Shown: positions 1 through 10,519 of the stretch, piece by piece | Layout of the letters: the number at the start of each line of letters is the position of its first letter | Position numbering within the stretch: the stretch's first letter is position 1 | NCBI GenBank assembly: GCA_032622095.1 | Contig: CP136066.1 | Location: forward strand, 62,900,609 to 62,964,608 | Length of the DNA stretch: 64,000 nucleotides | Direction: 5' to 3' | DNA from: Siphonodentalium dalli | Taxonomy: Eukaryota > Mollusca > Scaphopoda > Gadilida > Siphonodentaliidae | Program-made: the position numbers and the translations under genes | The notes under the pieces: model-generated | The model's input: the letters and a program-made list of their open reading frames with translations, nothing else | What the model was told of the DNA's origin: nothing | Databases searched by the model: none

Positions 1-17
1 ATAAGCGTTTCCACTTG

Positions 18-83
18 CAATATTATTGCGATATTTGGCGCGAAAATAGCGTGCTTAATATACCACTTTTTTTGACTGGTACT
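18..83. repeat. Fragment of an 85-90 bp foldback element
   Basis: This stretch matches, with a few changes, the foldback elements at 3453-3543 and 13950-14040, including the shared stretch gcttaatataccact. Only one arm and the centre are present at the window edge. Confidence 0.6.
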
Positions 84-110
84 GCATATCAATAACAGCT
101 AGTTGGGATT

Positions 111-485
111 GGAACCTTCAAGACAACATCAGCTCCCATAATAACTGTGCGCAATGACTTTGGCGACAATGTTCTCCTGTATTCGCACATTTTCCATGAA
201 ATTTTAAAGCATGATGATGCCTCAAACTGTATACTGCTGGTATCACGAGACTTATCAATATCAGTGTGTCAGCCAAAGATAGTTTGATAAGAACATCTAA
301 CCAATAGTGTATTCCCGGTAAATTGTCGTAATAACTTAACGATAACATGGCGAATGATGACAATGTCTCATATCACACGTTTCAATGAAAATTGATAAAC
401 ACGGGATGAATTGGTCCGTGTAATTGTAAAGTTGGAATTGTAGATATGTGATCATCCGTCGCTGTGATTCGTCAGTTCATTGTTT
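111..485. other. No feature recognised
   Basis: AT-rich sequence with short chance reading frames only. I see no splice-flanked coding block, repeat family member or RNA gene here. Confidence 0.5.
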
Positions 486-487
486 AC

Positions 488-770
488 GGTGTTGTTGTTG
501 ACATTGAAGCTCTTGTGAATTACACTGGTGCGTACAGTACATGTACATGTATATCCTCTCTTGTAAATGTACATGCATGTGCTTTGAAACAATCAGATTC
601 AGAACACTGTCAACTGGATTGTCAACATTCTAATAGTAATAGCTGCTCGTTGTTGTTATTATTGTCACTATTGGTTGACATCGAAGCTCGTGTTAATTGT
701 ACCTGCATCCTCTTGTATCAATAAATGTGCCAGTGTTTTGATACTAAGTCACAACACTGTCAATTTCAAT
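488..770 (+). repeat. Two-unit degenerate tandem duplication
   Basis: Units at about 488-612 and 649-770 share a gttgacat(t/c)gaagctc block, a following gt(g/t)aatt(a/g)(c/t)ac block and an acactgtcaa block near their ends. The reading frame through both is short, and nothing supports it as a gene. Confidence 0.5.
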
Positions 771-1599
771 ATCAGCCCGGATTCGAATGAAGTCAGACCC
801 TGGATCATGCCATGAATCGATTGGCATGAATCTCTACTCTCGACTTTAGTGGAAACTGGCAATGATTAAGCCCGCTTTCGCAGAATGGAAACTTGTCTGG
901 TTATCAAAGGAACCGAAATCAGACGGTCTTAACAACTGTCCACAATCGAACAGGTAACAGTCTCGATCACCAAACCAAGTCCGGAATTAACTTGGGGTAC
1001 TCGTCCACAATTCCACTGCGAAAAACGTTCACCACACCGTATGTACATCTAGCCTTGTAGGAGTCATCAGGCACAAATCTAATTTTGGCAGCAGATATTT
1101 CAGCCGCCGTTCTTTCACATATAGAATAAAGGTTCAAGCTATTATTGACAAATTGTCCACTTGTTGAAAGCAGCTGAAGAATTAGTTCAACAATACACCA
1201 TGACTGCTTTCGCAGATTAGTTTCATTATATGTAAATTTCGATCTTCTCTTTTACTCCTGATTTTATCCGCTCTCCCAATTCGCCATGGTTATTTATGTA
1301 ATATATCGTCTCTTTTAGTTCGTTCGACGTCGATATCACGTCTGATTGCAGTTATTTTATCGAAATAAAAATGTCAGCATAAATCCGGCCACGTGTAAAA
1401 CCGGTGATTTGCAAATAACTTTGGTAACTTTTATTGGGAAGATTAGGTACACATAAATCATGTGACCACACCGGTGTACGATCAAATATGTTAAATGCAG
1501 GATAAATATTATTATTGTTAATCATTAATGACATTAACGTTGTTATTATAATTCATGGTTCAGGTTAATACTGTTATGATATGTGTTTATATAAATATG
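771..1599. other. No gene recognised; one shared motif
   Basis: The stretch at about 794-850 (gatcatgccatgaatc, then gaatctctactct) resembles one arm of the foldback at 35542-35620, so it may be an old fragment of the same element. Nothing else is recognisable. Confidence 0.4.
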
Positions 1600-1672
1600 C
1601 ATGTTTATGTTTGTAATCTCATATCCCGTGAGGGGTCGTAGATTTAATAAAATTATATTCTATTCTATTCTA
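1600..1672 (+). mobile_element. LINE 3' terminus with (TATTC)n tail
   Basis: The segment reads tcccgtgaggggtcgtag, then an AATAAAA-containing stretch and a short (TATTC) tail. This layout is typical of the 3' ends of non-LTR retrotransposons that end in a simple repeat rather than poly(A). No coding part survives next to it, so it is a very short 5'-truncated copy. Confidence 0.55.
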
Positions 1673-1874
1673 CCATGGTAAACTATATAGTTGAACTCGT
1701 ACCTGTACATACTCTCTTCAGCATAGTAACAGTATAACCACGATACAATTGTATTTATCTTTGTTAGTTAAACACTGAGTAACGATACCTGATATCTGGA
1801 GAACTACTTGATCAACGGTCAAAATTGGTAACTTGAAAAGGAAAACAAATATTGGGCACTACCAAAGTAACAAC

Positions 1875-2465
1875 ATGATAATTGTCAAACTATCATGGTG
1901 AAATACCATGTTGAAGTTTCTATCACAATGCTCGTGCCATGGTAAATATGGCACCAATATGGTGTTACCATGGTTCAACCATGGTAAGTTAACATGGTGA
2001 AATGGTCTATCACTGTAACACCATGGTGATTTTCAAACTAGCATGGTGAAATACAATGGTGAAATTTCTATTACTATGTTCGTGCCATGGTACATATGGT
2101 ACCAATATGGAGTTACCATGGTTCAACCATGGTAAGTTAACATGGTGAAATGGTCTCTCACTGTAACACCATGGTGATTTTCAAACTATCATGGTGAAAT
2201 ACCATTGTGAAATTTCTATTACTATGTTCGTGCCATGTTAAATATGGTACCAATATGGTGTTACTATGGTTCAACCATGGTAAGTTAACGTTGTGAAATG
2301 GTCTATCACTGTAACACCATGGTAATTTTCAAACTATCATGGTGAAATACCATGGTGAATTTTCTATTACTATGTTCGTACCATTGTAAATATGCTACCA
2401 CCATGGTGTTACCATGGTATAACATAGCATTACCATGGTAGTACCATGGTCGCACCATGGTGGAT
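1875..2465 (+). repeat. 148-bp satellite rich in CCATGG palindromes
   Basis: The anchor caaacta(t/g)catggtgaaat occurs at 1886, 2034, 2182 and 2330, giving a constant 148-bp spacing. About four monomers are present. Each holds several CCATGG or near-CCATGG palindromes, and the last monomer dissolves into a dense run of them. No protein is encoded. Confidence 0.9.
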
Positions 2466-3452
2466 TTATATTTTATATATAATTTTTATATGGGATATAA
2501 TATGGTCGCTGAATCACGAAAATATTTAATTAAGACAATTTTCATGGGTACATAAAATAACGGTATGGGACCGTCAAACTGATGAAACGGTATGGGACCG
2601 TCGATTATGACGGCCCGAAACCGTCGAACCGACAGTATTTTCTAACAGTGTAGATAGTTTATCGGTTTTATCTTGTTTTATTAGAACTTGGTCTCCAACT
2701 TCAGTATCAGAATATTGTGTATTTCGCCGCTGGTCAGTATACAATTTCATCTGCCCTTTTATATTGTGAGCCACGGTCGGCGACTTCAGTATCACTGTGT
2801 TCGTAACTGTCAGTTCGAACGAGGGAATTTTGTTTCGAACATTCTGACTAAACAGTGGTTTACTGGTAGCCAAATGAGGAATAATGCGATATTTTGCAAC
2901 ATATTTTCTAAGTTCACATTTCCAATCTGAGGCTTCTGCATGCGCGATGCGAATTCGTTTAATCAGTGACGCATTCTGTCTCGACTTCGCCATTCGCTTC
3001 TGGATGTTTCTCAGTAACTGGTAAATGTTTAATGTCATTTTGCTCACAGCACTCTTTGAACTATGTTGACTGAAACTGAAGACCACGATCAGATTTATCG
3101 AGGAAACCCGTGTCTACTTAATATCTCTTATGTTATATTCCTAATAGCGGTTATAATAGTCAACCACTACTAGAATATGGTGTCCTGATGGAAAAGATCC
3201 CAACAATTCTATCGCCAAATCAGACCACACTTCTAATGGTAATTCAGTTGGTCTTATTGTTTCTGGTGTGGAACTGGTCGCGCAACTAACTGACAGCCAT
3301 GACATATTTTACAATATTATCCATGCCAGGCCACCAAACTTTGGTTCTCAATGCTTATTTAGTTCCAACGAATCCCAAATGTCCTTCATGTGCCAACTCG
3401 CGGAAGCAGATTTGACGGTATAATAATACGAGTCCATCTGAGCACTACAATA

Positions 3453-3543
3453 CCAGACATAAGAAGTGGTATATTGAGGCACACCTTTATTGCGATATTG
3501 GGTGCGAAAATAGCGCGCTTAATATACCACTTCTTTTGACTGG
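3453..3543. mobile_element. ~90-bp foldback MITE in gypsy integrase (copy A)
   Basis: Inverted ends of the form CCAG-CA-AAGAAGTGGTATAT surround a ~45-bp centre. The element interrupts the integrase zinc-binding region. The same insertion is present in copy B at 13950-14040, and a fragment lies at the window start. Confidence 0.7.
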
Positions 3544-3634
3544 TACGGTAATTCTCCAATCGCATAGTGTTATCCGGCTTTTGCCATGAATAGTTTCCAC
3601 TGTACGAAACTACCAGATCGAATGGCATCTTTAA

Positions 3635-3833
3635 CACTTTCAGTGCCAAGTACGATTTTTGTATCAACCCATATTTCCTTGATAATTTGATTGATTATAA
3701 TAATGTGATACATTGATGGAAAGAGCTCTAAGAGCTATTTCCATCAATGTATCACATTATTATAATAAATTAATTTGAAAAATTATCAAGGAAATATGGG
3801 TTGATACAAAAATCGGACTTAGCACTGAAAGGG
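3635..3833. mobile_element. TTAA-flanked foldback MITE, copy A (199 bp)
   Basis: The element lies between TTAA at 3631-3634 and TTAA at 3834-3837. Its arms are nearly perfect inverted repeats starting C(C/A)CTTTCAGTGCCAAGT and continuing through the gggttgatacaaaaatcg block, with an inner palindrome around gagctc. TTAA target duplications and CCC-type ends are characteristic of piggyBac-superfamily elements. It sits in the gypsy pol linker. Removing one TTAA plus the element leaves the flanking gypsy frame continuous, which supports precise insertion. Confidence 0.85.
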
Positions 3834-3963
3834 TTAAGTTCTGTTCAACTCGATGTCGGATGTCGATTCTGTTTCGATCTCACGCGAGCTAAATGTTGCT
3901 ATGGCAGCGTCTATTGTCATAAAGCGCGCGTATTCATCTGCTTCATCATCTTCCTCAGTTCTG

Positions 3964-4743
3964 ATTAAAACCATATTCAGACTCTAAAAGTACCGAGTCT
4001 GATGGCAATGTGTAGATGTTCCATTACTCCCAGCAGGAATTACGAAATTGCCAGCCAATCACAATATCCTCAAGAACGCGAGGTAACCAATCAGGCGATA
4101 GTCACATGGAATCCCCAAGACTAGGGGAATTCCTTCAGTCGGTGCCGATTCCAGTAAACCCCGCCCAATAGTTATAAATAGCACAATAACTTTTCCGCCG
4201 CATGGCTAATGTTTACAAATTCAGAGTTTTACGACAGCAAATTTAACATTGAAAAGCATATTTAAAGACTGCAGAATTGACAAATGTTACTTAATATGTA
4301 ATATAATTGAATGTTATTAAGAAACTCAACATTTAGTACCGAATAATTTAGAAGTCGCGATGTGGTAAATTTATTTAATTTCCGGCATATGATGTTAACT
4401 TAGAAATTAGACAAAGTAAATATTAGTTTGTTTCGAGTCATAAACGCATTTAAAGTTTGTTAAACGTGATTAATCTTAGTTATATTATGCCACAAGGCGC
4501 AGAAGATAATCTTCGAGAATGCGTAGCATCAATTCTCACAGGAACTGGCATAAAGAGGCTGCGGAAACAAAAATCTTACGCGGAAACGAAACCGAAACTA
4601 CATTATGTCAATCAAAGCTATTTTTAAAGACAAATGTGGGTGGTGACGTCATACTGAATGGGGTTGTCTGTGGAAGTTATTTATAGCAACAGATAGCGGG
4701 TTTCATCAGACTCAGTACTGTTAGAGTCTGAGTATGGTTTTAT
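3964..4743. mobile_element. 780-bp TIR element with promoter-like core, copy A
   Basis: About 44-bp inverted ends (A-TAAAACCATA-TCAGACTC and so on) bracket the segment, which interrupts gypsy pol between RNase H and integrase. The left part holds two CCAAT-type boxes near 4055 and 4087, a CCGCCCAAT at 4162 and a TATA-like gttataaata at 4171-4180. No transposase is encoded. The superfamily is not assigned because the target duplication is unclear. The copy B equivalent is 14416-15167. Confidence 0.7.
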
Positions 4744-5496
4744 TCAGAACTGCATCTTCCTCTGAATTACCGCGAGTGGCCTTTAGCCCAAAAAGTACAT
4801 CTGCTATATTATCAGTTCAAAGAATGTATTTTACAGTGAAATCATATGGCTGCATCATCAGAACCCATCTTTCGATACGCGCACAGGGTTTATATTTGCA
4901 CTATATATCACTTTAAGAGCTTTATGATCTGTGATTAGATCAAATGATTTCCCATTTACATATGGGTGAAATTTTTCACAGGCCTACACTAGAGCTAAAG
5001 CTTCACGATGCGTTTGCGAATAACGTCGCTCAACAGGTGAAAGAACACGACTGTGCCCTGCTGTTGCTCGAGAACGGTGCCTATCGAACTTGGTATCGGC
5101 AATAATCTGTGTTGGCAAATTTTTATCGAAATGCGCCAATGTGATAGCCTTTCTATGATTATCTTTCAACTTACTAAATGACTGTACTTATTCGACACCG
5201 AATTCATACTTTTCACATTTCCTCGTGAGCGTCGGTAGCACTTCACTGATAGTCGCGAAATATTGAATGAAACGCGCACTATAATTCACAATACAGAGAA
5301 AACTAAGCAGGTTGATGCTCATCTAATACAGCTTGTACGCGTTGTTCTGTTGGACTGATGCCTTTATATGACACCAACTATCCAAATAATTTCACTTGAC
5401 TCATGCCGAAATGACACTTTTCACGATTAAGGGTAAGATTTACTGCTTTAAGCCGATGATATTGTTGGAAATATTTTGTATGCTTTTTAAAAAATG

Positions 5497-5579
5497 GGAG
5501 ACTCACATACATGTATATAACAGAATGCATTGGTACATGGTTTTTCGCAAAATTTCAGGAAGCTCCAGTCATTGAAGGG
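5497..5579. mobile_element. Half of a TTAA MITE, copy A
   Basis: The right end reads CAATGACTGGAGCTTCCTGA in reverse complement and abuts GGG plus TTAA at 5580-5583. It matches the left half of the element at 33033-33312. The other half is missing, and the gypsy fragment ends where this piece begins. Confidence 0.7.
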
Positions 5580-5591
5580 TTAAACCTACAG

Positions 5592-5700
5592 GGGACTGCT
5601 GGATTCGATTCACATTGCTATATTATTAGTATTTGGGAGTATTTGGTTATACATTCTGGTTATGGCGGTATGTGTTTTCTATACTAGTGTACATGTAACC
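5592..5700 (+). pseudogene. Relic transmembrane exon A
   Basis: After a splice-acceptor-like cctacag, the frame equivalent to the exon at 20482 encodes a hydrophobic stretch beginning LLDSIHIAILLVFGSIW and ending near VMAVCVFYT. Nucleotides correspond along about 90 bp to 20482-20575 (ggggactg, ggattc, gcggtatgtg). It is cut by the TIR element starting at 5706. I read it as a diverged duplicate of the membrane-protein exon. No other exon of the same copy is identified, so it is probably a remnant. Confidence 0.55.
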
Positions 5701-5705
5701 ACCCC

Positions 5706-6682
5706 TGGCCAAGTGGTCCTGCTAATATGCTATGATGCTGGTGGTCGTGCTGAATTGCTATGCTGCTGTTAGGGCAAACTGATGTCGTTACGAACAAGTG
5801 CCGTTTTATTTTCTAAAGTTGTCATGTTCACGGTGTTTGGTTAATGCGAGCGATTTCAGAAAAAGCCATTGTCTAAATGAAACATTCAAAAACATAAATA
5901 TTTTTGATAAAATTAATAATGGCTGCTGCGCATGCGCTGGTGTTTGTTAAACTATATGAACAGCCATCTTGATCATAGCCGATTTGCAACAACTAAAAAT
6001 ACAACCAGCATTAAAATAACAGATACATATTTAATGTGAAAAAATACAACCAGCATTAAAATAACAGATACATATTTAATGTGAAAAAATACAACCAGCA
6101 TTAAACTATTTCGCAATAATTGTGACCCGTCATATCAAAACTAGTCGTAAGTCGAAAAATATTTTATTTGAGTTACGTTCTGCATGTTATAGAGTGTGAT
6201 AAGAGCTTTACATATGTCGCACACTTAATGTGTTGTTGTGGTCCAAAGCTATAGGAATTTGAATGTCAGCATAAACCGACTCCAGAGATAATCATAGATA
6301 ATCGCATATAAAGACAAACAAATTAGCTAAATTCTTAATAAATATACACCACTATATGTCCAAATTACAAAAGCACACTAATAGATGCAAACTTCACTTT
6401 ATGCTACTTTATGTCGACAGAGTAGAAATATATACAAATGTGTCCAAAAAATCATATTTTTCGGATTTTTTGGCATCTTTTTTTATATTTTATGTATTTA
6501 CTCAGTGTTAGAAATCCCGACTTACGACTGGTTTTGATATGGCGGGTCACATATATGTTCATGAATGATTCATAAACATATCATGGATATGGTTCAAATT
6601 ATCTGAACACCGGGAAAATGACAACATGAAACAAAATAACAGTCTTGTTCTTAACAGCATCAGTTTGCGCTAACATCATCAG
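5706..6682. mobile_element. Left part of a ~1.1-kb TIR element, copy A
   Basis: This is the left part of the element complete at 19352-20443. It begins tggccaagtggtcctgc and lacks the right inverted repeat because the duplicated block ends at 6682. A 45-bp tandem repeat sits inside it at about 5998-6105. Confidence 0.7.
5998..6105 (+). repeat. 45-bp tandem repeat, copy A
   Basis: The anchor acaaccagcattaaa starts at 6001, 6046 and 6091, giving a 45-bp period and two to three units. The equivalent array in copy B has one more unit, showing slippage after the duplication. Confidence 0.85.
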
Positions 6683-6689
6683 GAGACAA

Positions 6690-7400
6690 ACCAGGCCATG
6701 CGTTGGTAGGTGTGAGAAAATATTGAAATCTGAACATGATGAAAATCGCAAACTCCTAGCATCTAGACTGTCCTCAATCTGTCCATTGTTGGAAATTTCC
6801 AACCTGACAACGCCCCTGAGGTTGGGAAATTTCCAACCAATGGCCATGTCAGTCCAAAATTTTGAAGAAATAAAAACTACGAAAATATGCAAATGTTGGT
6901 CTAAATACAGCAAACTCCCCAGTAATAAATTGTTGGAGAAATCAAACGAACCCTTTACCCAACAGAATGGCCCTGTGCCAATGCATTCTCTTATATATGC
7001 GAGTCGACCATAGGTCGCCTCGCATATATAAGAGAATGCATTGGCTTAACACATTAAAAATTATAAAATTGTTAAAGAATGTAAGAAAAAATGGTAAAAA
7101 AGTGTTAAAAATATATTTTTTTAGGCCAATGCATTCTCTTATATATGCGAGGCGACCTATGGTCGACTCGCATATATAAGAGAATGCATTGGCACAGGGC
7201 ATAACTGTAACTATCAAAATGTGGTCAAGGAGCCGGTTCCAATGATATCCATATTTGTATGGTTCTATTGAGACAGACCGAAGATATTTTAGGCTGTTGA
7301 AGCTTTATTTGGCCGGTTTTGGCCGGTTTGTTGGGTAAAGGGCTAAGAGAACAATTTCAACCTCTTGTTGGTGTGAAATTTCCAACTAATGTATCAGGTA
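6690..7400 (+). repeat. Dispersed repeat, partner at 46890-47190
   Basis: Shared blocks include ctagcatctagactgtcctcaa, atatgcaaatgttggtcta and gagaacaatttcaacct, in the same order as at 46890-47190. The 392-bp element at 6951-7342 splits this copy, and the partner is uninterrupted at the same point. Confidence 0.8.
6951..7342. mobile_element. TTAA-type MITE with CCCTTTACCCAACA ends (392 bp)
   Basis: Ends are CCCTTTACCCAACA and its complement. Inside are two copies of a near-perfect palindrome (cttatatatgcga, then gtcgaccataggtcgcc, then its complement), separated by a T/A-rich spacer. The flanks cgaa/ctaa are degraded forms of TTAA. The uninterrupted paralogue at 47145-47160 reads caaactacgagaac, supporting a four-base duplication at this spot. 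Confidence 0.85.
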
Positions 7401-8639
7401 TGAGCTTTCCAATTGTATAATCTGATTATATTGCATTCATACTGCTTGAAGTAACACACGAATAGCCAACAGCCAGTTGTTAGTTCACAAACCTGCCACC
7501 GATGGTACTATTTCCCCTTTTAATGTTATGTATCTTGTTATTTGTTTGAAATGTTGTGTTTTTTATAGGAAAGGCGAATTATTTCTAAAGCTAAATCCAA
7601 AAAAGTAATTGGTTTTACCCTCATGTCATTGGTGTTACCGTAATAAAATGCATCTCTTAAGAAAACCAGTGAGGATTGTTGCTATTATGTTTCTGCCACA
7701 GGTAAAGACAAACATACTTTATCTCCTACCTATAGTTTGAGTGGGAAATTATTCATGGCCACATTATTTGCCATAAACAAACTAAGACCAAATTTATAAC
7801 ATTTGATCATATAGCAGCGATAACAGACCATATCTTAAAATGTAGATCTTTCTCCATGTGCCTCATATGTGGAAGTCAATATGTATGACCTACATGTCAA
7901 GCATGACAAGTTTTGGTCAGAATAACTTTTCTATTTATAGAGCACTACACCCTTGATTCATAGTAACACAAATGACACAAATTTGGCCAATGCTTGGTTA
8001 CTTGTGGTTGCCATGGCAACCACAATGACATTTTAGCACTGCTGCACATGTTTACAGTACCTGCCAACCATGTATATTGATAATAACTATTTAACTGCCT
8101 TCGGTATTCTTGTTTCAAAATTAGTTTTTGATTCACCCAGAATGCACACTTTTGAAATATTGACCCACGTAAGTCTCAAAATATATAGTAGAAGAAGATA
8201 ACATTCTATATAATTATGTCCTTACCTTCTTCAAGGACTTTAATTCCACCATTGTTACTTGACAATATACCACTATCCGCCATCTACCATTTAGCCTTAT
8301 GACAGACACAAGAAGAATCAGTGTTAATCATCATTACGGATTTATTACATTGTTTGATATAGTGCATTGCAATGAGTGCCTTTTGTTATCACATAATCAA
8401 TTAGCAGATGATCATACTATATACTTGATTCTCATGTCGTTCAGGTTACAAAAACAATTTGGGTTTTTTAATTAGATTTCAGAGTTTGTGTTAAAACAAA
8501 GTTTGGCCAAATGAAATTTCGTTTGGACATTTTCGAAAATAATGCCTATGAAAGATTGAAAATGGCAACACACCCAGCGTTGCTGCGAAGCACAACAGTT
8601 ATGATTAATGCACACAAATATTAACGATAAAGCCCCCGC
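7400..8639. other. No gene recognised
   Basis: AT-rich sequence without a recognisable coding block, repeat partner in the window, or RNA gene. Confidence 0.4.
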
Positions 8640-8905
8640 TTTGGTTTTGTGTTGTCAAATCCGACAGGGCATCTTTAAATACGAAATACAGTCACGTGCC
8701 TATAACCCATATATAGACTCAGACCTTGATTAACACGCAGTTCAATTAGCTTTTTAGCAATTTCAACATCATTATCCTTTGTTTGTGCTCAACACAATAT
8801 TTTATGTCAATTTCCGACACAACCTAACAAAATTTAGCTAGTTCCATAGAAATAATTACATAAGAAATCGGATAACCGACCTGTGCCAGCGCCCTCCACA
8901 CTTTC

Positions 8906-8944
<39 letters not shown>

Positions 8945-9130
8945 CAGCTATTGAATTGCATTCATATTTTTGTTTGCCAACAACTAACATGGGTTTCGAA
9001 TTCTATAAAAATTACACCGTCGGTCAGAGAAAGGTGACTGGGATAAAATATATAATGTGAATTTCGGTGTATATGGTGTGCGCTTTATAGTTGGTTTTAC
9101 CTATGTTAACTCGATTATTTGAAGGTACGT
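8640..9130 (+). repeat. Dispersed repeat R1, empty-site copy
   Basis: Blocks catctttaaatacga, ctataacccata and ggttttacctatgttaact recur in order at 31795-32575. At 8672-8675 (TTAA) the 497-bp element found at 31816-32312 is absent, so this copy preserves the target before insertion. The two copies are clearly diverged. Confidence 0.75.
8909..8943. repeat. (AT)n microsatellite
   Basis: An uninterrupted AT dinucleotide run of about 35 bp. Confidence 0.95.
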
Positions 9131-9242
9131 GTTTCATTTAAGATAACATTGATAATACTCTGATATTTTCGAGGATATGGATTATTTTAAGTTACGTGTG
9201 TCATTGATATACCCAGATATATCCTGATATTTTCGAGGATAT
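9121..9242 (+). repeat. ~62-bp tandem pair
   Basis: Two adjoining units each end in ctgatattttcgaggatat and contain a (g/t)acgtgt(t/g)tcatt block. Confidence 0.6.
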
Positions 9243-9470
9243 CTTCCGATGTGGTAACTAAAATGCGATTAAATTTTGTGAAGATAATCCCGTATCTGGT
9301 GAGTGGCTATACACTAGAATAAACACCTATCGAATAGGAAGAGACTTTCAAAATATCACATAATCACATTTCATATCGGTGTAAGCCAAGCAAGAACCAT
9401 CTCGATGAAATATTTCTGAAAATCAGATTGGAAAGTCTGCACTTGTAGCGAACATAACATTTAGAATAGC

Positions 9471-9610
9471 CTTTGGGAATATAGTCAACAAATCTGACCG
9501 ATTAGTTCGATATTTCGAAATTTGGTACATTTACAATACACTTTGGGAATATAGTCAACAAATCTTACCGATTAGTTCGATATTTCGAAATGTGGTAAAC
9601 TAACAATGAT
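9471..9610 (+). repeat. 70-bp tandem pair
   Basis: ctttgggaatatagtcaaca begins at 9471 and 9541, and the two 70-bp units are almost identical through gattagttcgatatttcgaa. Confidence 0.9.
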
Positions 9611-9715
9611 AAAATGAATGGTTTATATTATTGTTGTATATCGGTGAACGCTTACACATATATAGTATCCATGACAACAATTTACTTGATAACTGATAAC
9701 ACTTACCATTTTCAG

Positions 9716-9960
9716 CAATGTCAAAAATAAAAGAGATCACGATGACATTCGCGAATTCGCACCGTGTCTTCAGCGAGATGCGAACAAGTTCTCACGGGGG
9801 AGGTGCGAACGGTGCACCCATGACGATTTTGGCGCCATTGCGCGGACAAATGGGCTATATTAATGTGCCCATTGGCTGGCGAATGGACACGCTGGATGAT
9901 GACATTATTCAGGGTTTTATTTTTGCCTCACTCCCGGTTAATTGGTTCATATGCAGCTAA
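9716..9960 (+). CDS. Possible exon of unknown function
   Basis: An 80-codon open frame follows a good acceptor (ttaccattttcag) and starts two bases later with ATG. It is GC-richer than its surroundings and has a balanced composition (HRVFSEMRTSSHGGGANGAP, then GWRMDTLDDDIIQG). No domain is recognised. The last 20 or so codons overlap sequence resembling the end of the TIR element at 19352, so the stop may be transposon-derived. It lies just upstream of the duplicated 5' region at 10090. Alternative: a chance open frame. Confidence 0.3.
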
Positions 9961-10089
9961 TCTGCTATGATGTTGGTGGGTTCTGTTGAATTTCAAACTG
10001 ATGCCTTTATAGTCCAGTCTGCTCGTACGTAGACCAGCTATGATATGGGATAGCGTGATGCTAGTTTATGTCCGACAACACCTCCATAG

Positions 10090-10437
10090 GCATCATATAA
10101 CGGGCATAACGATAGACCTGGCGGCGGGAATAGTCGTCTATTTAACTCGATTTTACCAAACAAATACATACATGATGTTAGATATATCGGAAAAGTGACA
10201 TCGCATGTTCATAATGATGTATAATAATTTAACTTGCATGTTAAATTTCGCATATAATATTCCGGTTTATTAGGACCAACATCGATTTGTTTACGTTTAA
10301 ACCGAGGTGTTCAGATGACACTCGGCACAGTTCGGAGTTTGTTTCGGCCGATAAGAACTTCGTCTCGGTGACAACAGACAAGATGGCGGCGCCCATATTT
10401 AATCGAATGTTAGTTATGTTTGTAACAGTTTTAAATT
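10090..10437 (+). promoter_or_regulatory. 5' region of a duplicated gene, with possible first exon
   Basis: This segment is collinear with 21590-21945. Shared blocks are atacatgatg, aatgatgtat-ata-t-taactt-catgttaaatt and tgtttac-tt-aacc. It ends in a reading frame starting at ATG 10383 in a good Kozak context (acaagATGG) that would give MAAPIFNRMLVMFVTVLN, a signal-peptide-like stretch. The position equivalent to the 21946 donor is a weak gtcaga here. I infer a promoter plus first exon of one member of a tandem gene family. Later exons of this copy are not linked. Confidence 0.4.
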
Positions 10438-10519
10438 GTCAGAGTTTTGTGAATTTCCGAAATTTGTTTAAGTTTTTAGATATTTACTATTTACTATTTT
10501 CTCTATTTATTATATAATA

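Larger units (their letters stand above)
2655..5485 (-). pseudogene. Ty3/gypsy pol fragment (RT end, RNase H, integrase), copy A
   Basis: Read on the minus strand from 5485 down, the conceptual protein carries the end of reverse transcriptase (LTLN and CHFG near 5430), the RT-RNase H connection with NYSAR and LAHFD, an RNase H part with VERRYSQT, EALALV and ITDHKAL, then the integrase zinc-binding region (RTKVWWPGMD near 3320), the start of the integrase core (LLG-FPSGHH near 3190) and the integrase C-terminal part (KVGD-like VGDQVLIKQDK near 2700). Gag, protease, most of RT and any LTRs are absent. Stops and frameshifts are frequent, the first integrase core Asp appears as Glu, and three small elements interrupt the frame. 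Normal role: pol of an LTR retrotransposon. This copy is dead. Confidence 0.85.
2655..6682 (+). repeat. Copy A of a ~4-kb direct duplication
   Basis: This block is repeated in the same orientation at 12611-20369. Homology starts abruptly at tagtttatcgg and stops abruptly after catcatcag. Both copies share the same truncated gypsy pol, the same internal small elements and the same relic exon, so those insertions predate the duplication. Copy A lacks the Harbinger element, the 375-bp TTAA element and a ~525-bp insert present in copy B, so it represents the state before those insertions. Confidence 0.9.

Noticed and set aside
9956-10090. Possible gene end with ctatgatgttggtggg repeats
   Set aside because: Matches the end of the TIR element family at 19352-20443, so it is transposon debris.
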